A stretch of DNA of 64,000 bases from Oscillospiraceae bacterium (GCA_017848115.1 JAGAKZ010000017.1:62001-126000); one strand, 5' to 3'; positions 15,479 to 25,840 are shown, counted from the stretch's first letter. Notes: generated by a model from the sequence alone, not told the origin. Translations and numbers: made by a program.

Positions 15479-18400
15479 TTATGAAGGATTTTCTTCTTCA
15501 TCTTTTTCTTTATTTTTCTTTTCTACAAGTTCCTCAAAATCTTCAAAAGGAATACCGTAATAAAATACTCCGCCCGAAAGCAATGTCGCACCTGAATCTT
15601 TCATATAATCAACAGTTTCATTATTATTTACCTTTGCACACTCCAGAGCAAAATTACTTTTCTTTGCAAAATCAGAAACCGTTTTAATAAGTGCTTTTTG
15701 ATTTTCTTCATAAACACCTCTTGCAAGAACCTCAGGATGAAGTCTTATTGCATCAGGTTGTATAAGAGAAATAAGTTCATAAACCGGTAATGTATCAGTT
15801 ATATTGCATATACAGATCTTAAAACCTGCCTGTTTTAGTTTGACAATCACCATTGATACACTTCTGAAATCAAACCACAACGCATCTTCGGTAATCTGAA
15901 ACTCTATTACTGACGGGTCAACTGAATATCGTTCAAGAAGTTCAAGGATATATTCTGCTATTCCCGGCTCTTTTATAGTACGATCTGAAATTTTTACAGT
16001 AAACATTTTAAGACGCATCTTAGAAATATCTATTTTCTTAAGAGTTCTGAAAAATCTTGTATAGAAAAGTTTTTCTATCTCAACTATCAGTCCGTTAGCT
16101 GTGGCAGCAGTAAGGTATTCTTCGTATATATATACCTTACCGTCTTCAGAGAACCATTGTAATGTCGCTTCACCTGAAACAATATCTCCCTGAGATGATA
16201 ACTCCGGTGTAACAGCAAGACGCATCTCATCATTGTCTATCGCCTGTCGTAACGATCTGATACAGTGATTAAACCATTGTGTATTGTCAAAAACTCCGCC
16301 TTTTTCCTCATAAAATACAGTCGCTATCTCATAATCACAACTATGAGGATAAACTTTATCAATAAAAGCTAATGCTTCATAAGAATGCAGTAAAGCTTCT
16401 TCAATGTCAAAATTATCAAAGTCCGTACTTTCTGCGTCTACATAATATATACCGGCTTTCATAAAAAATGAAACCGAAAGCAGATCAATTGTCAGTTTTG
16501 ATGCACCGCCATAACTCATACAAAGTACCCTGTCATATGGAAGAGGTTCATTTGCATATGTAAGAAAAACAAAATCAATTTCACTGATCCTTGTGATCTT
16601 TACTGTATCAGCAAGCGTTGTACACATATGCTCGAAAAACAACTTGACAGCCCTCTTAGCTGTTTGAATACCATTTTTAAACTTGATTTTTTCAAGTCCA
16701 ACGAGTTTGACATATACTATATTATGCGACTGTTCCCTGTTTGTTGTGATCTCTGTATATATCTGTTCTTTAAACTCTTCAAGAGTAAGAAGACCGTCAA
16801 TATCATCTGAAACCGCTTCAGAAGAAAATACACCCGATGCGATACTTATATTAGTATTTGTATTTTTGGCATCATTGCAGGATTCATTTTTTTCAGGCAG
16901 TACAACCTGTGAAATATTTTCAGATGAAACAAGTTTCATGTATATTATTCTTGAAATTATAGTAAGTGTATTTGAAATAAGCGATGACCACTCACGTGTA
17001 CCTGAACAATCTTCAAAAGCGATCATTCCGTCAAACTCATTTTCAGAATACGAAAATACATAGAAAAAAGAAAACAATGGGATATTTTCTTCACCGTCAT
17101 CTTTGTGATAATTCTTAGAATCATTTGCGTCAGTACAAACATATGTCTGTTTTTCAAATGCCATATTTTCAAACTCGGAAACTCGGCTGTCAAGCCTTTT
17201 TCTGAGATGTTCAACCGTACTCTCTGTCATTCCGGTATCATCAAAAAGATATTTTATTTCGCCTTTTTCTTCAACCTGATCATATTTATACATATAAATT
17301 CTTTCGAGATTGAAAAGATAACCTATCTCGCTGAATATGAGTTTTACAGCTTCGTCAGTATCATTTATATTATAAAGCGTATTTATAGCAAATGAGATAA
17401 TCTCTGTATTGGCGTCTTTATCATTGTCATTGCTTTTGCTCTTGTCACCTTTTTTACGTTCATTTTTATAAGGTGCATATTCCGTCCTGTAACCTGGAGC
17501 ATAAATAGAAAAATTATTTTTTCCGTTAAGTTTTGTATGGTAAAGTGCCGCATCCGAATTTGAATAGAGTATCTCAAAATTATTTCCGTCTCTCGGATAA
17601 AGTGACACACCTATACTTGTAGTAACTGTCAGATCGTCACCGAGCTTTATACTGTGTGCTATATCCGAAACAAGCATTGCTGATTCGGTAACATGAGCTA
17701 TTCCACGATAATTTTTTACAAAAAGGAAAAACTCATCTCCGCCTATACGTCCTACTATATCGTTTGGAAAAAGCTTTTTCATTTCATGAGAAAAAGTCTT
17801 TAGCACTTTATCGCCGAACAAATGTCCGAAAGTATCATTTATATATTTGAAATCGTCAACGTCTATTATGAAAAGTGCGTGTCTGTTATTTGACTTTGAC
17901 TTTTTAAGACATTCTATTATCGAAAGTCTCGTGCTTTCTTTGTTAAGAAGTCCTGTAAGAGAATCAGTAGAGGCCTTTTCGATAAGCTGTTTTTTCTCGC
18001 TTCTCTCATCAGTAACGTCAAGCGTAACACCTATAGAATATATCAGATTTCCGTCATCATCTCTGAGTGATTTTCCGAAATATCTGAGCCATACATATTC
18101 ATCACTGTCTGTGATCTGCCGTATATCATAAGCAAAGTCGTCTTCACCGTTATCCATACTGTCACAATACGACTCAAATATATCCATATCATCAGGGTGT
18201 ACTATCCCCCATTTTTTCATACGATCCCTGTAATTTTCAATATCATGATCCTGATCTGAATATTTTCCATCAAGTTTTCTGACCATATGCATCGTATGTG
18301 TTTTTATATTATACTCCCATATGGCACATTTCATAACTTCAGCTATTTTAAAATATTTTCTTTTTAATAATTCATAATCTTGCAAATCTTTTTCCGGCAT
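15479..18400 (-). CDS. PAS-GGDEF-GAF-(degenerate GGDEF)-(degenerate EAL) signalling protein
   Basis: The 973-aa start is the ATG at 18400, seven bases after GAGGTG; longer starts (18421, 18415) lack a ribosome site. A PAS-like domain spans about residues 25-130. A GGDEF domain follows, with an intact GRIGGDEF active loop (about 216-224), so diguanylate cyclase activity is plausible. The product-inhibition site RxxD reads FPND, so the arginine is missing. A GAF-like region follows (about 330-490), then a GGDEF-like fold without the motif (about 545-690). The C-terminal EAL-like domain has GEATLQW for EAL and ITE, but lacks the DDFG metal site (ITDTLP) and the later GVE (AKVNNNE). It is probably a non-catalytic sensor. 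No transmembrane segment was seen. Confidence 0.85.
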   Translation of the reverse strand: MPEKDLQDYELLKRKYFKIAEVMKCAIWEYNIKTHTMHMVRKLDGKYSDQDHDIENYRDRMKKWGIVHPDDMDIFESYCDSMDNGEDDFAYDIRQITDSDEYVWLRYFGKSLRDDDGNLIYSIGVTLDVTDERSEKKQLIEKASTDSLTGLLNKESTRLSIIECLKKSKSNNRHALFIIDVDDFKYINDTFGHLFGDKVLKTFSHEMKKLFPNDIVGRIGGDEFFLFVKNYRGIAHVTESAMLVSDIAHSIKLGDDLTVTTSIGVSLYPRDGNNFEILYSNSDAALYHTKLNGKNNFSIYAPGYRTEYAPYKNERKKGDKSKSNDNDKDANTEIISFAINTLYNINDTDEAVKLIFSEIGYLFNLERIYMYKYDQVEEKGEIKYLFDDTGMTESTVEHLRKRLDSRVSEFENMAFEKQTYVCTDANDSKNYHKDDGEENIPLFSFFYVFSYSENEFDGMIAFEDCSGTREWSSLISNTLTIISRIIYMKLVSSENISQVVLPEKNESCNDAKNTNTNISIASGVFSSEAVSDDIDGLLTLEEFKEQIYTEITTNREQSHNIVYVKLVGLEKIKFKNGIQTAKRAVKLFFEHMCTTLADTVKITRISEIDFVFLTYANEPLPYDRVLCMSYGGASKLTIDLLSVSFFMKAGIYYVDAESTDFDNFDIEEALLHSYEALAFIDKVYPHSCDYEIATVFYEEKGGVFDNTQWFNHCIRSLRQAIDNDEMRLAVTPELSSQGDIVSGEATLQWFSEDGKVYIYEEYLTAATANGLIVEIEKLFYTRFFRTLKKIDISKMRLKMFTVKISDRTIKEPGIAEYILELLERYSVDPSVIEFQITEDALWFDFRSVSMVIVKLKQAGFKICICNITDTLPVYELISLIQPDAIRLHPEVLARGVYEENQKALIKTVSDFAKKSNFALECAKVNNNETVDYMKDSGATLLSGGVFYYGIPFEDFEELVEKKNKEKDEEENPS

Positions 18401-18462
18401 ATCTGTACACCTCATCCCCACTATAATCTTTTATATCATAAATTACAAAACTATTTACAATT

Positions 18463-18491
18463 ATTATACTACACCACCGTTTAAAAATCAA
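18463..18491 (-). promoter_or_regulatory. Promoter of the GGDEF protein gene
   Basis: On minus, TTGATT (18491-18486) and TATAAT (18468-18463) are 17 bp apart. Confidence 0.75.
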
Positions 18492-18635
18492 TGTTTTTCA
18501 TCAAAAAAGATTTTTTTTTACATGTTTTTTGGTGATAACGCCATTTAATTTTTGCATTTTTTTACATACATCCTGCTGTATAATAAACAATACACATCAA
18601 CCGTATTATTTTTTTGAAAGAGATGAGTTTAAAAT

Positions 18636-21005
18636 ATGTACAATCCAGATAATTTCACCAAAAAAGCAGTTATTTCTTTAAAAAACGCTATAAAATCAGC
18701 CGGCGAACTTGGGCATACATATGTCGGTACTGAACACATAATACTGGGATTTTTATCAGAAGGAACAAATATAGCGTGTTCTATACTCAAAAGCCACAGA
18801 ATAACAGAAAATAAAATTTATGAATACATAAAAAGAAATATCGGATATGGAATATCCACCATTTTAAGTGAAGACTATATAACTCCCGGTCTCCGTAAAG
18901 TTTTTTCAGAAGCAGAAAAAAATTCACATAAAAACGGAGCTTCTCTGACCGGAACTGAATATATTTTGTCAGAAATATTAAAAAATAAATCCTGTAGCGG
19001 ATTTACCATGCTCAAAGAACTGGGAGCAGATACAGACATGATCAAACGTGACTGTACTGATATAAATATATCTTCTTCAAAATTTTCATATGCAAAACTG
19101 GACGAACATCAGTACCCGTCCATATGCAGATACTGCAAGGATTTTACACTCACTGCATTCGAAAATGGTTTTGATCCTGTAATCGGAAGAGAAAAAGAAA
19201 TCGAACACATAATACAGATACTATCAAGAAAAAATAAAAACAATCCTTGTCTTATCGGCGAAGCAGGCGTGGGTAAAACAGCTATAATCGAAGGTCTGGC
19301 AGATAAAATCATTAAAGGTACCGTGCCGATGTCACTCAGAAACAAATACATCTGTTCACTGGATATTACTTCTATGCTTGCAGGTGCAAGGTATCGCGGT
19401 GACTTTGAAGAACGAATAAAAAACTGCATAAATGAAGTTGCAAAACACAAAGACATCATTCTGTTTATAGATGAACTTCACAATATCGTAGGAGCAGGTG
19501 CTGCCGAAGGCGCAATAGACGCTGCAAATATTCTGAAACCTGAACTTGCAAGAGGGTCAATACAGATTATAGGTGCCACAACATACAGCGAATACCGCCA
19601 GTATATTGAAAAAGACAATGCACTGGAAAGAAGATTTCAACCGGTAACAGTAAATGAACCTAACAAAGAACAGCTTATGAATATTCTCTGCGGAATTAAA
19701 AAAAGTTATGAAAATTTTCATAGAGTCAATATCTCCGATGACATAATAGATAAAACCGTTGAACTTTCAGAAAGATATATTCATGACAGATTTTTACCAG
19801 ACAAAGCCATAGATATAATGGATGAAGCCTGCTCTCATGCAATAATACGCACATCAAAGGAAAATTTATCATCTCACCCCGGAATAACAGACTTTCTTCG
19901 TCGCAATATGCATGAACTCGGTATAACACATACATCTCCTGAAAGCTACAACATAGACGTTACAACAGAAGATGTAACATCAGTAATATCAATATGGACC
20001 GGAATACCTGCAAATTCAATAAATACTGAAGAAGAAAGAAAACTGTCGGTACTCGAAGAGGAACTAAAAAAACATATAATCGGTCAGAATAAAGCTATTT
20101 GTTCTATATCCGAAGCAATAAAAAGAAATCGTGTCGGACTTAAAGATGAAAATAAACCAATAGGTTCATTTCTTTTTGTCGGTCCGACAGGGGTTGGAAA
20201 AACCGAACTTGCTAAGGTAATATCAGAAATAATGTTTGATAGCAGTGAAAACATGATCCGACTTGATATGAGCGAATACATGGAAAAGCATTCTATTTCA
20301 AAAATAATCGGATCACCTCCCGGATATGTTGGATACAGAGAAAGTAAGACAGTTGCAGATATGATACGAAAAAAGCCATACTGTGTAGTACTCTTTGATG
20401 AAATAGAAAAAGCTCATCCGGATATCCTGAATCTTCTGCTTCAGATAACCGACGAGGGTGAATTTCGTGATTCTGACGGAAGAAAAATCAATATGAAAAA
20501 CTCACTTGTGATACTCACATCAAACATCGGTGCAAATCATGCTTTTTCATCGTCTTCACTTGGTTTCTGCACCGGTGAAAAAACAAATGCAAGCTCTGAC
20601 ACCATGTCCTCAATAAGAAAATATTTTAAGCCTGAGCTTCTTAACCGAATAGATGAAATAATACTTTTTGAATCTCTGAGTCAGAACAGTCTTGAAGAAA
20701 TAAGTGCACTTTTCCTCGACCGACTTGTACTCAAAGCAAAAAAAATAGATATAACTCTTGAATACAGTCCAAATCTTCCACGTTACCTCTCATGCAACAA
20801 GGAAACTGAAAAATATGGTGCAAGACCACTTAAAAGATCAATTAAAAACAATGTAGAAAACCCTCTTACCGAAAAAATACTTAAAAAAGAAATTTTTTAT
20901 GGTGATAAAGTTTTTGTAGACATTTGTGAAGAACAAATAAAACTTATCCGATGTACTACAGAAAAAACATCTTCAAAGCACAGACCGCAACTGGAAGTTA
21001 AATAA
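18636..21005 (+). CDS. ClpC/ClpA-type AAA+ unfoldase
   Basis: This 789-aa Clp/Hsp100 ATPase has an N-terminal Clp_N double repeat (residues 5-140). AAA domain 1 has GEAGVGKT at 208-215 and its Walker B is [11 protein letters not shown] domain 2 has GPTGVGKT at about 516-523. The region between them is short, unlike the long coiled coil of ClpB. SSLGFCTG near residue 650 matches the [LIV]GF loop used to dock ClpP, so it probably feeds a protease. The usual ctsR-mcsA-mcsB neighbours are absent, so this is a solitary copy. The ribosome site is weak (AGAGATGAG). Confidence 0.88.
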   Translation: MYNPDNFTKKAVISLKNAIKSAGELGHTYVGTEHIILGFLSEGTNIACSILKSHRITENKIYEYIKRNIGYGISTILSEDYITPGLRKVFSEAEKNSHKNGASLTGTEYILSEILKNKSCSGFTMLKELGADTDMIKRDCTDINISSSKFSYAKLDEHQYPSICRYCKDFTLTAFENGFDPVIGREKEIEHIIQILSRKNKNNPCLIGEAGVGKTAIIEGLADKIIKGTVPMSLRNKYICSLDITSMLAGARYRGDFEERIKNCINEVAKHKDIILFIDELHNIVGAGAAEGAIDAANILKPELARGSIQIIGATTYSEYRQYIEKDNALERRFQPVTVNEPNKEQLMNILCGIKKSYENFHRVNISDDIIDKTVELSERYIHDRFLPDKAIDIMDEACSHAIIRTSKENLSSHPGITDFLRRNMHELGITHTSPESYNIDVTTEDVTSVISIWTGIPANSINTEEERKLSVLEEELKKHIIGQNKAICSISEAIKRNRVGLKDENKPIGSFLFVGPTGVGKTELAKVISEIMFDSSENMIRLDMSEYMEKHSISKIIGSPPGYVGYRESKTVADMIRKKPYCVVLFDEIEKAHPDILNLLLQITDEGEFRDSDGRKINMKNSLVILTSNIGANHAFSSSSLGFCTGEKTNASSDTMSSIRKYFKPELLNRIDEIILFESLSQNSLEEISALFLDRLVLKAKKIDITLEYSPNLPRYLSCNKETEKYGARPLKRSIKNNVENPLTEKILKKEIFYGDKVFVDICEEQIKLIRCTTEKTSSKHRPQLEVK

Positions 21006-21090
21006 CAGAGTGACATTTTATTCATCAATATTACTGTACAAAAGGAAAAATCTTTTCTTAAAAAAAATGCATTAATAATTTACATCAATC

Positions 21091-21119
21091 TTGACACCTT
21101 TAATAAAATGTGCTACAAT
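21091..21119 (+). promoter_or_regulatory. Promoter of the hydrogenase-like gene
   Basis: TTGACA at 21091-21096 and TACAAT at 21114-21119 have a 17-bp spacer. The leader to the start codon is about 127 nt. Confidence 0.8.
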
Positions 21120-21205
21120 TAATTCATAATTAACCGTCTTATTTCAGTTTCAATAATATAACTAAAATAACATCTACAAAACGTCGTTTCAACGTATTTA
21201 ACAAA

Positions 21206-21253
21206 AAAGGAGGATGGGCTGCATACAAATTGAGCAGCCTTATATACATAATT
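21206..21253 (+). promoter_or_regulatory. Ribosome site separated from its start codon by a hairpin
   Basis: AAGGAGG ends at 21213. The ATG at 21254 is 40 bases downstream. Between them GGCTGC (21216-21221) pairs with GCAGCC (21234-21239). Folding would bring the ribosome site to about 16 nt from the start. A TTG at 21230 in the loop is the alternative start. Confidence 0.5.
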
Positions 21254-22948
21254 ATGGATATTATTACTGTAAATCCGCAAAAATGTATCAGTTGCAATGC
21301 CTGTGTCCGTGTATGCCCCGTATCAGAGGCTTGTGTAACCAAAGTTTCCGCTAATGGTAAAACTTTTACTGATATAGATGCCGATAAGTGTATCAATTGT
21401 GGAGAATGTGTAAGGAAATGCCCGCATGGTGCGAGAGATTTTATTGATGATTACGAAGATTTTATTGAAGATATGTACAGCAAAAAGGGGCAGGTTTCTC
21501 TTCTTGTTGACCCTTCTGTAAAAGTCGCTTTTCCTGATGTATGGCAGGATGTATTAAAATGGTTCTATACACAAGGTATACGTAAAATTTACGACGTATC
21601 GTTTGGTGCCGATATATGTACATGGGCACAGTTACGTTCTGTAAACACAAATGCTGTAAACAAATATGTAACTTCTACATGTGCATCAGTGGTAAGTTAT
21701 GCACAGAAACATCAGACATCACTTATTCCTAAGCTTTCTCCTGTTCACAGTCCGGCAGCCTGTATGGCGATATATGCAAAGCGTTATCTTAAGGATACAG
21801 CAGATTTTGCATATCTCGGACCGTGTATAGCACGAAAGGAAGAATTTGAAGAAACAGGTGTAATAAAATACAATGTTACTTTCAAAAGAATGAAAGAATA
21901 CTTTGAAAAGAGAAAGATTACTTTTTCAAATACAGGTCAGGGCTTTGTTTTTGAATTTACTCACAAACAGGGTATGATGGGTTCTGTTTACTGTAAGCCG
22001 GATGGTGTAAAGGACAATCTCCTTTTATACAGACCTGATTTGAATATAGCAGGTTGTGACGGTTTCCAGAGAGTATATGATCATCTTGAAGGATATACTT
22101 CTACTGTTGACGAATATCTTCCTGATGTATTTGAAGTACACAGCTGTAATGATGGATGTAACGCAAGTGCAGGCATGGGGGATGATAATTCCCTCTCTGT
22201 TATATCCAGAGTTATGGACATGACAAAAAAAGATGCCGAAAAGAGAAGAAGCGGTATCTTCATGATAAATAAAAACGACAAACTCTTCAAAGAATTTGAT
22301 AAAGATCTCAAACTCGAACTTTTCTGCCGCAAATATGTTTCAAAGGCAAAGTTTGAACAACAGCCGACAAGCAATGATCTTAATAATATTTTCAATACAC
22401 TTTTCAAAATCACAAATGAGGACAGAAACATAAACTGTCAGGCATGCGGACATAAAACTTGTACAGATATGGCTACAGCTATATTCCACAATTGTGATGT
22501 AAAGGAAAATTGTATAAACTACGCAAGAAACCTTCCTAAAAACGATTCTGCGCAGGTTGCTGAGATCAGAAAATCACTTACTGACATGGCAAAGATAGTA
22601 AAGGACAATATTCCGTTGCTTTCAGATAATGTAACAGCTATAAGAAAAGAGGCTGTTTCGATCTTTTCAAACAATGGAAAAACAGCTGATGCTGCAAAAA
22701 CTATCAACTCTGTAATTGAACAGATGATTGAAGCATGTAAAAATCCTAAAGGTGTTTCTCAGGAAACTCTTGCAGAGATAAGCAGTACTCTTGATCTTAT
22801 CAGAAAGATTCTCCTCAATCTCGGAAAGTTTGTTACAAAGAATTCAGAATCGGGATACAATATCGACAAGTCAATAACCGCTGTTGACAATGTAGCAATA
22901 AACATTTCCGAAATGGTTGACAGCATTTTGAATAAACACAGTAAATAA
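21254..22948 (+). CDS. Sensory-type [FeFe]-hydrogenase homologue with helical C-terminus
   Basis: This 564-aa protein starts MDIITVNPQKC. Two 4Fe-4S ferredoxin motifs are at residues 11-22 and about 43-55. The H-domain follows. Its first motif reads TSTC (about 139-142) where catalytic enzymes have TSCC: the cluster-binding cysteine is kept but the proton-relay cysteine is Thr. The second is LGPCIARKEE (about 185) and the third is VHSCNDGCNASAG (about 295), so all four H-cluster cysteines are present. A second Fe-S motif CQACGHKTC is at about 395. Residues 430-564 form long helices like chemoreceptor signalling regions. These changes match the putative H2-sensing groups rather than catalytic HydA. 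No SpoIIE-type phosphatase partner lies nearby. Confidence 0.8.
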   Translation: MDIITVNPQKCISCNACVRVCPVSEACVTKVSANGKTFTDIDADKCINCGECVRKCPHGARDFIDDYEDFIEDMYSKKGQVSLLVDPSVKVAFPDVWQDVLKWFYTQGIRKIYDVSFGADICTWAQLRSVNTNAVNKYVTSTCASVVSYAQKHQTSLIPKLSPVHSPAACMAIYAKRYLKDTADFAYLGPCIARKEEFEETGVIKYNVTFKRMKEYFEKRKITFSNTGQGFVFEFTHKQGMMGSVYCKPDGVKDNLLLYRPDLNIAGCDGFQRVYDHLEGYTSTVDEYLPDVFEVHSCNDGCNASAGMGDDNSLSVISRVMDMTKKDAEKRRSGIFMINKNDKLFKEFDKDLKLELFCRKYVSKAKFEQQPTSNDLNNIFNTLFKITNEDRNINCQACGHKTCTDMATAIFHNCDVKENCINYARNLPKNDSAQVAEIRKSLTDMAKIVKDNIPLLSDNVTAIRKEAVSIFSNNGKTADAAKTINSVIEQMIEACKNPKGVSQETLAEISSTLDLIRKILLNLGKFVTKNSESGYNIDKSITAVDNVAINISEMVDSILNKHSK

Positions 22949-22955
22949 GTTCAGA

Positions 22956-22987
22956 TTACTCCGTCATAATATACTTTGACGGAGTAA
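22956..22987. terminator. Stem-loop after the hydrogenase-like gene
   Basis: TTACTCCGTCA pairs exactly with TGACGGAGTAA across a 10-nt loop. The plus side lacks a T-run, so termination efficiency is uncertain and some read-through into the next gene is possible. Confidence 0.55.
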
Positions 22988-23017
22988 AAATATATATACA
23001 AAAAAAGGAGTCAATTT

Positions 23018-23908
23018 ATGAATCTTGAAATTATAACAGAACCATTAATAGGTGCCGCAATCGGACTTGTTACAAACGGAATAGCTATAAAGATGTTGTT
23101 TCGTCCATGGAAAGCAATATATATAGGAAAATTTCATATTCCGTTTACTCCGGGACTTATTCCGAAAGAAAAACCACGTATTGCTAAATCCATAGCAAAC
23201 GTTATAGGAAATAATCTTCTTGACAACGAAACCATACAGAAAACTCTTTTGTCTGATGAAATAAAAAATAAAATAATGAGTGCAATAGACAATAAAATCT
23301 CTGCATTATCTTCAGAAGAAGTAACACTTTCTGAATTTATTACACAAAGAGGTTTTATGGAAACAGTTGACGAAAAAGAAAAGGTGATAAACTCCTCCGT
23401 TTCCGCTTTTGTAACGGACAAACTTATCAGCAGCAACGTCAGCGCATCGATGGTTGACTTCGCCTCAGAAGAATTAACCAAAAATGCTAATCCCGTAGTT
23501 GCCGGAATAGCATCAAAAGCAATCAGTTCAGCCCGTGATTCAATAATTTCAAAAATAGACAGCATGATAAAAGAAAAAGCACCGGACATACTCAGTGAAC
23601 TCATCGACAAAGAATACGAGAAACTCAAGGACAAACAAATAAAGGAATGTTTAACAGTTATTCTTGATAAATTTCCGGATTATCACGAATATATATGGAA
23701 GATATACATTTCTTTAATTGACAAACAGTTAAATAAAATTCTTGATGGCTTTAATATCAAAGGTATAGTTGAACAAAAAATAAATGATTTTGAACTTCCT
23801 GAACTTGAAAAACTTATTATGTCGATAATGCAAAAAGAACTTTATGCCCTTGTTGCACTTGGAGGTATTCTCGGATTCCTTATGGGTCTTTTTAACTTAA
23901 TTATCTAA
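23018..23908 (+). CDS. DUF445 family membrane protein
   Basis: This 296-aa protein has transmembrane segments at its ends: residues 6-27 (TEPLIGAAIGLVTNGIAIKM) and about 277-296 (LVALGGILGFLMGLFNLII). A long helical middle lies between them. The conserved N-terminal stretch includes MLFRPWKAIYIGKFHIPFTP and GLIPKEKPRIAKSI, typical of DUF445/YheB-like proteins. Those occur at the forespore or cell envelope in Bacilli, but the function is not known here. AAAGGAG precedes the ATG. Confidence 0.85.
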   Translation: MNLEIITEPLIGAAIGLVTNGIAIKMLFRPWKAIYIGKFHIPFTPGLIPKEKPRIAKSIANVIGNNLLDNETIQKTLLSDEIKNKIMSAIDNKISALSSEEVTLSEFITQRGFMETVDEKEKVINSSVSAFVTDKLISSNVSASMVDFASEELTKNANPVVAGIASKAISSARDSIISKIDSMIKEKAPDILSELIDKEYEKLKDKQIKECLTVILDKFPDYHEYIWKIYISLIDKQLNKILDGFNIKGIVEQKINDFELPELEKLIMSIMQKELYALVALGGILGFLMGLFNLII

Positions 23909-23986
23909 CCTTTAACTCTTTTATATTTTTTGCACAATGTACAAAAAAACAAACATAATTTTTTTATGCCTTTTAATGAAAAAAGG

Positions 23987-24015
23987 TTGAAAATTTTCGT
24001 ACGATATGATAAAAT
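23987..24015 (+). promoter_or_regulatory. Promoter of the zinc-ribbon/PASTA gene
   Basis: TTGAAA (23987-23992) and TAAAAT (24010-24015) are 17 bp apart. Confidence 0.65.
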
Positions 24016-24052
24016 TTAATTTAGTAATTATTTATATTTGGAGGTCATAATT

Positions 24053-25828
24053 ATGAGATGCCCTAATTGCGGAGAAACTTTTAAAATCAAAAAAGGTAAG
24101 TCACTGAACTTTTGTGGTTTTTGTGGAACAAACCTTAAAACAGGTGAAAAATCATGGACAGTTAATGAAACTTCCGCACCATCAATTCCCCTGAACACCA
24201 GAATAGAAGAATTTAAATCAGAAAATCTTACAGTAAACACACCTGATGTTCCAAAATACGATAATGTAATACGAAGCACTGAAATAAATCCAGCTCTTTC
24301 TTCCGGCAATGCTGAAAACGATGATTCATCTTCAGTATCCGCAAATATTAATCGTGAAGTTACTTTCACAAAATCAACCGACAAATCTGTAATTGTCCCA
24401 CCACCTTTTGAAGAAGCTAACACCAAGGTAGACCTCGAATCTGTATTTGAACCTGCTGATTCTGAAACCGAACTGGCATTTTCAAATATCGGCAACAGTA
24501 CAGATGATATGAATGAAATATCCAAGTCGGTAAAGGAACTCGAAAACACTCCTTTCGGAAACGGAAAATACGGTGCACCTATAAAGAGTGCTATTTCAAC
24601 AGATGAAGCTGCATATACTATCCCTAAAGAAGAACCTGTCAAAGAGACTTCCGGAAACGGAATCACATATATGGAATACACAGGCAGCAATAAGGAAATC
24701 GTAGAAAAATCAGTTAAAGACAATAGTCCTGAAAATGATTTTTCAGCGTTTGCTTTTTCAAAACCTGCTGTTTCCCCTGTCAATGAAGATGACCTCAAGT
24801 TTATCGACAATAATGACAGTAAACCGGGTATCGAAAATTTGGAAGATATACTCCCTCCTTCGTCCGAAAATCTTGAAGAGCTTGCACCTGCTCCTGAACC
24901 TGAACCTGAAAAAGAAAAGATCATTGACTATGTAGGCCAGGACAAATCTATAGCTGAAAACACTCTTAAATTCAAAGGTATGGATGTTGAAATTATATAT
25001 GTTACAGACGAGCATGAGTATGATACCATTATAGAACAGAGCGTTGAACCTGACAGTGAAGTTGTAGTAGGAACACATATAACTCTTACTGTAAGTGCAG
25101 GTACATGGAGCGAATGGAGCGAAAATGCTCAACAAAAGTCCAATAACAACTACATAACCGAAACAATGACACAATCAAGAAAACGTAGCAGAACACGCAC
25201 AATAGACAAACGTCAGACAACTGATACTTCTGAATATCCGGATTATACACTTGTAGATACTATCCACAGATATTCTGAATGGGAAGTTGATCAGTATCAT
25301 ACGCCTGAAAATATTCCTGTCAGTGATACAGTAGAAGTGATGTCGAAGTCAATAGGTTTTAAATATTCAGGTTGGTTTAATCCTGCGAATATGACAGCTA
25401 TATCTTTCTCTACACCGGATGTCGCAAACTTCTTCAACAGTAATCTGAGCAATGTAAAATGGATATACGAGGAAGTAATTCTCGATCAGAATATAAAACC
25501 AGACGTTAAAAACTGGCGACTTGCTCATGACAGTATGACAAAATCTCCTGCCGGTGATCCTATAACAAGCAATATCTTCTTCAGTTCTCATGTGATAAAT
25601 GGAAAAGCATATGCTATGAAATCAGGAACTGCAGAAACGCAGTGGTTTATCTACAGAAGACGTACTCTTGAAGAAACTATGTATTATTTTGAAAAAGAAA
25701 TAATATCTGACTGGAGTGAATGGAGCGAATGGAGTGAACAGACTTACACTGTTTCAGATGATTGCGAAGTTGAAACAAGAACTCTTACTCGTTCAAGAAG
25801 AAAAACTACAGCTGAAAAACAAAACTAA
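24053..25828 (+). CDS. Zinc-ribbon / PASTA-like / WSEWS-repeat protein
   Basis: This 591-aa protein starts at the ATG at 24053 behind GGAGGT; the earlier in-frame start overlaps the ribosome site. Residues 1-28 form a zinc ribbon (CPNCGETF...CGFCG). A long acidic low-complexity linker follows (about 35-295). A PASTA-like domain (IIDYVGQDKSIAENTLKFKG onward) is at about 296-350. The last 230 residues carry tryptophan-serine repeats (GTWSEWSE, YSEWEVDQYH, DWSEWSEWSE), each followed by a basic Arg/Thr-rich strand, a pattern also seen in clostridial extracellular proteins. No signal peptide or transmembrane helix is visible, which is odd for PASTA and WSxWS modules. Function unknown. Confidence 0.75.
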   Translation: MRCPNCGETFKIKKGKSLNFCGFCGTNLKTGEKSWTVNETSAPSIPLNTRIEEFKSENLTVNTPDVPKYDNVIRSTEINPALSSGNAENDDSSSVSANINREVTFTKSTDKSVIVPPPFEEANTKVDLESVFEPADSETELAFSNIGNSTDDMNEISKSVKELENTPFGNGKYGAPIKSAISTDEAAYTIPKEEPVKETSGNGITYMEYTGSNKEIVEKSVKDNSPENDFSAFAFSKPAVSPVNEDDLKFIDNNDSKPGIENLEDILPPSSENLEELAPAPEPEPEKEKIIDYVGQDKSIAENTLKFKGMDVEIIYVTDEHEYDTIIEQSVEPDSEVVVGTHITLTVSAGTWSEWSENAQQKSNNNYITETMTQSRKRSRTRTIDKRQTTDTSEYPDYTLVDTIHRYSEWEVDQYHTPENIPVSDTVEVMSKSIGFKYSGWFNPANMTAISFSTPDVANFFNSNLSNVKWIYEEVILDQNIKPDVKNWRLAHDSMTKSPAGDPITSNIFFSSHVINGKAYAMKSGTAETQWFIYRRRTLEETMYYFEKEIISDWSEWSEWSEQTYTVSDDCEVETRTLTRSRRKTTAEKQN

Positions 25829-25840
25829 AATAAAAATGAT

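Noticed and set aside
21214-21380. Small ORF from the ATG that abuts AAGGAGG upstream of the hydrogenase-like gene
   Set aside because: The ATG is directly against the ribosome site with no spacer, and the frame runs across the ferredoxin-coding start of the real gene in another frame.
24028-24924. 298-codon minus-strand frame opposite the PASTA-like gene
   Set aside because: Serine-rich low-complexity antisense of an acidic linker; the plus-strand gene has the promoter, ribosome site and recognisable domains.
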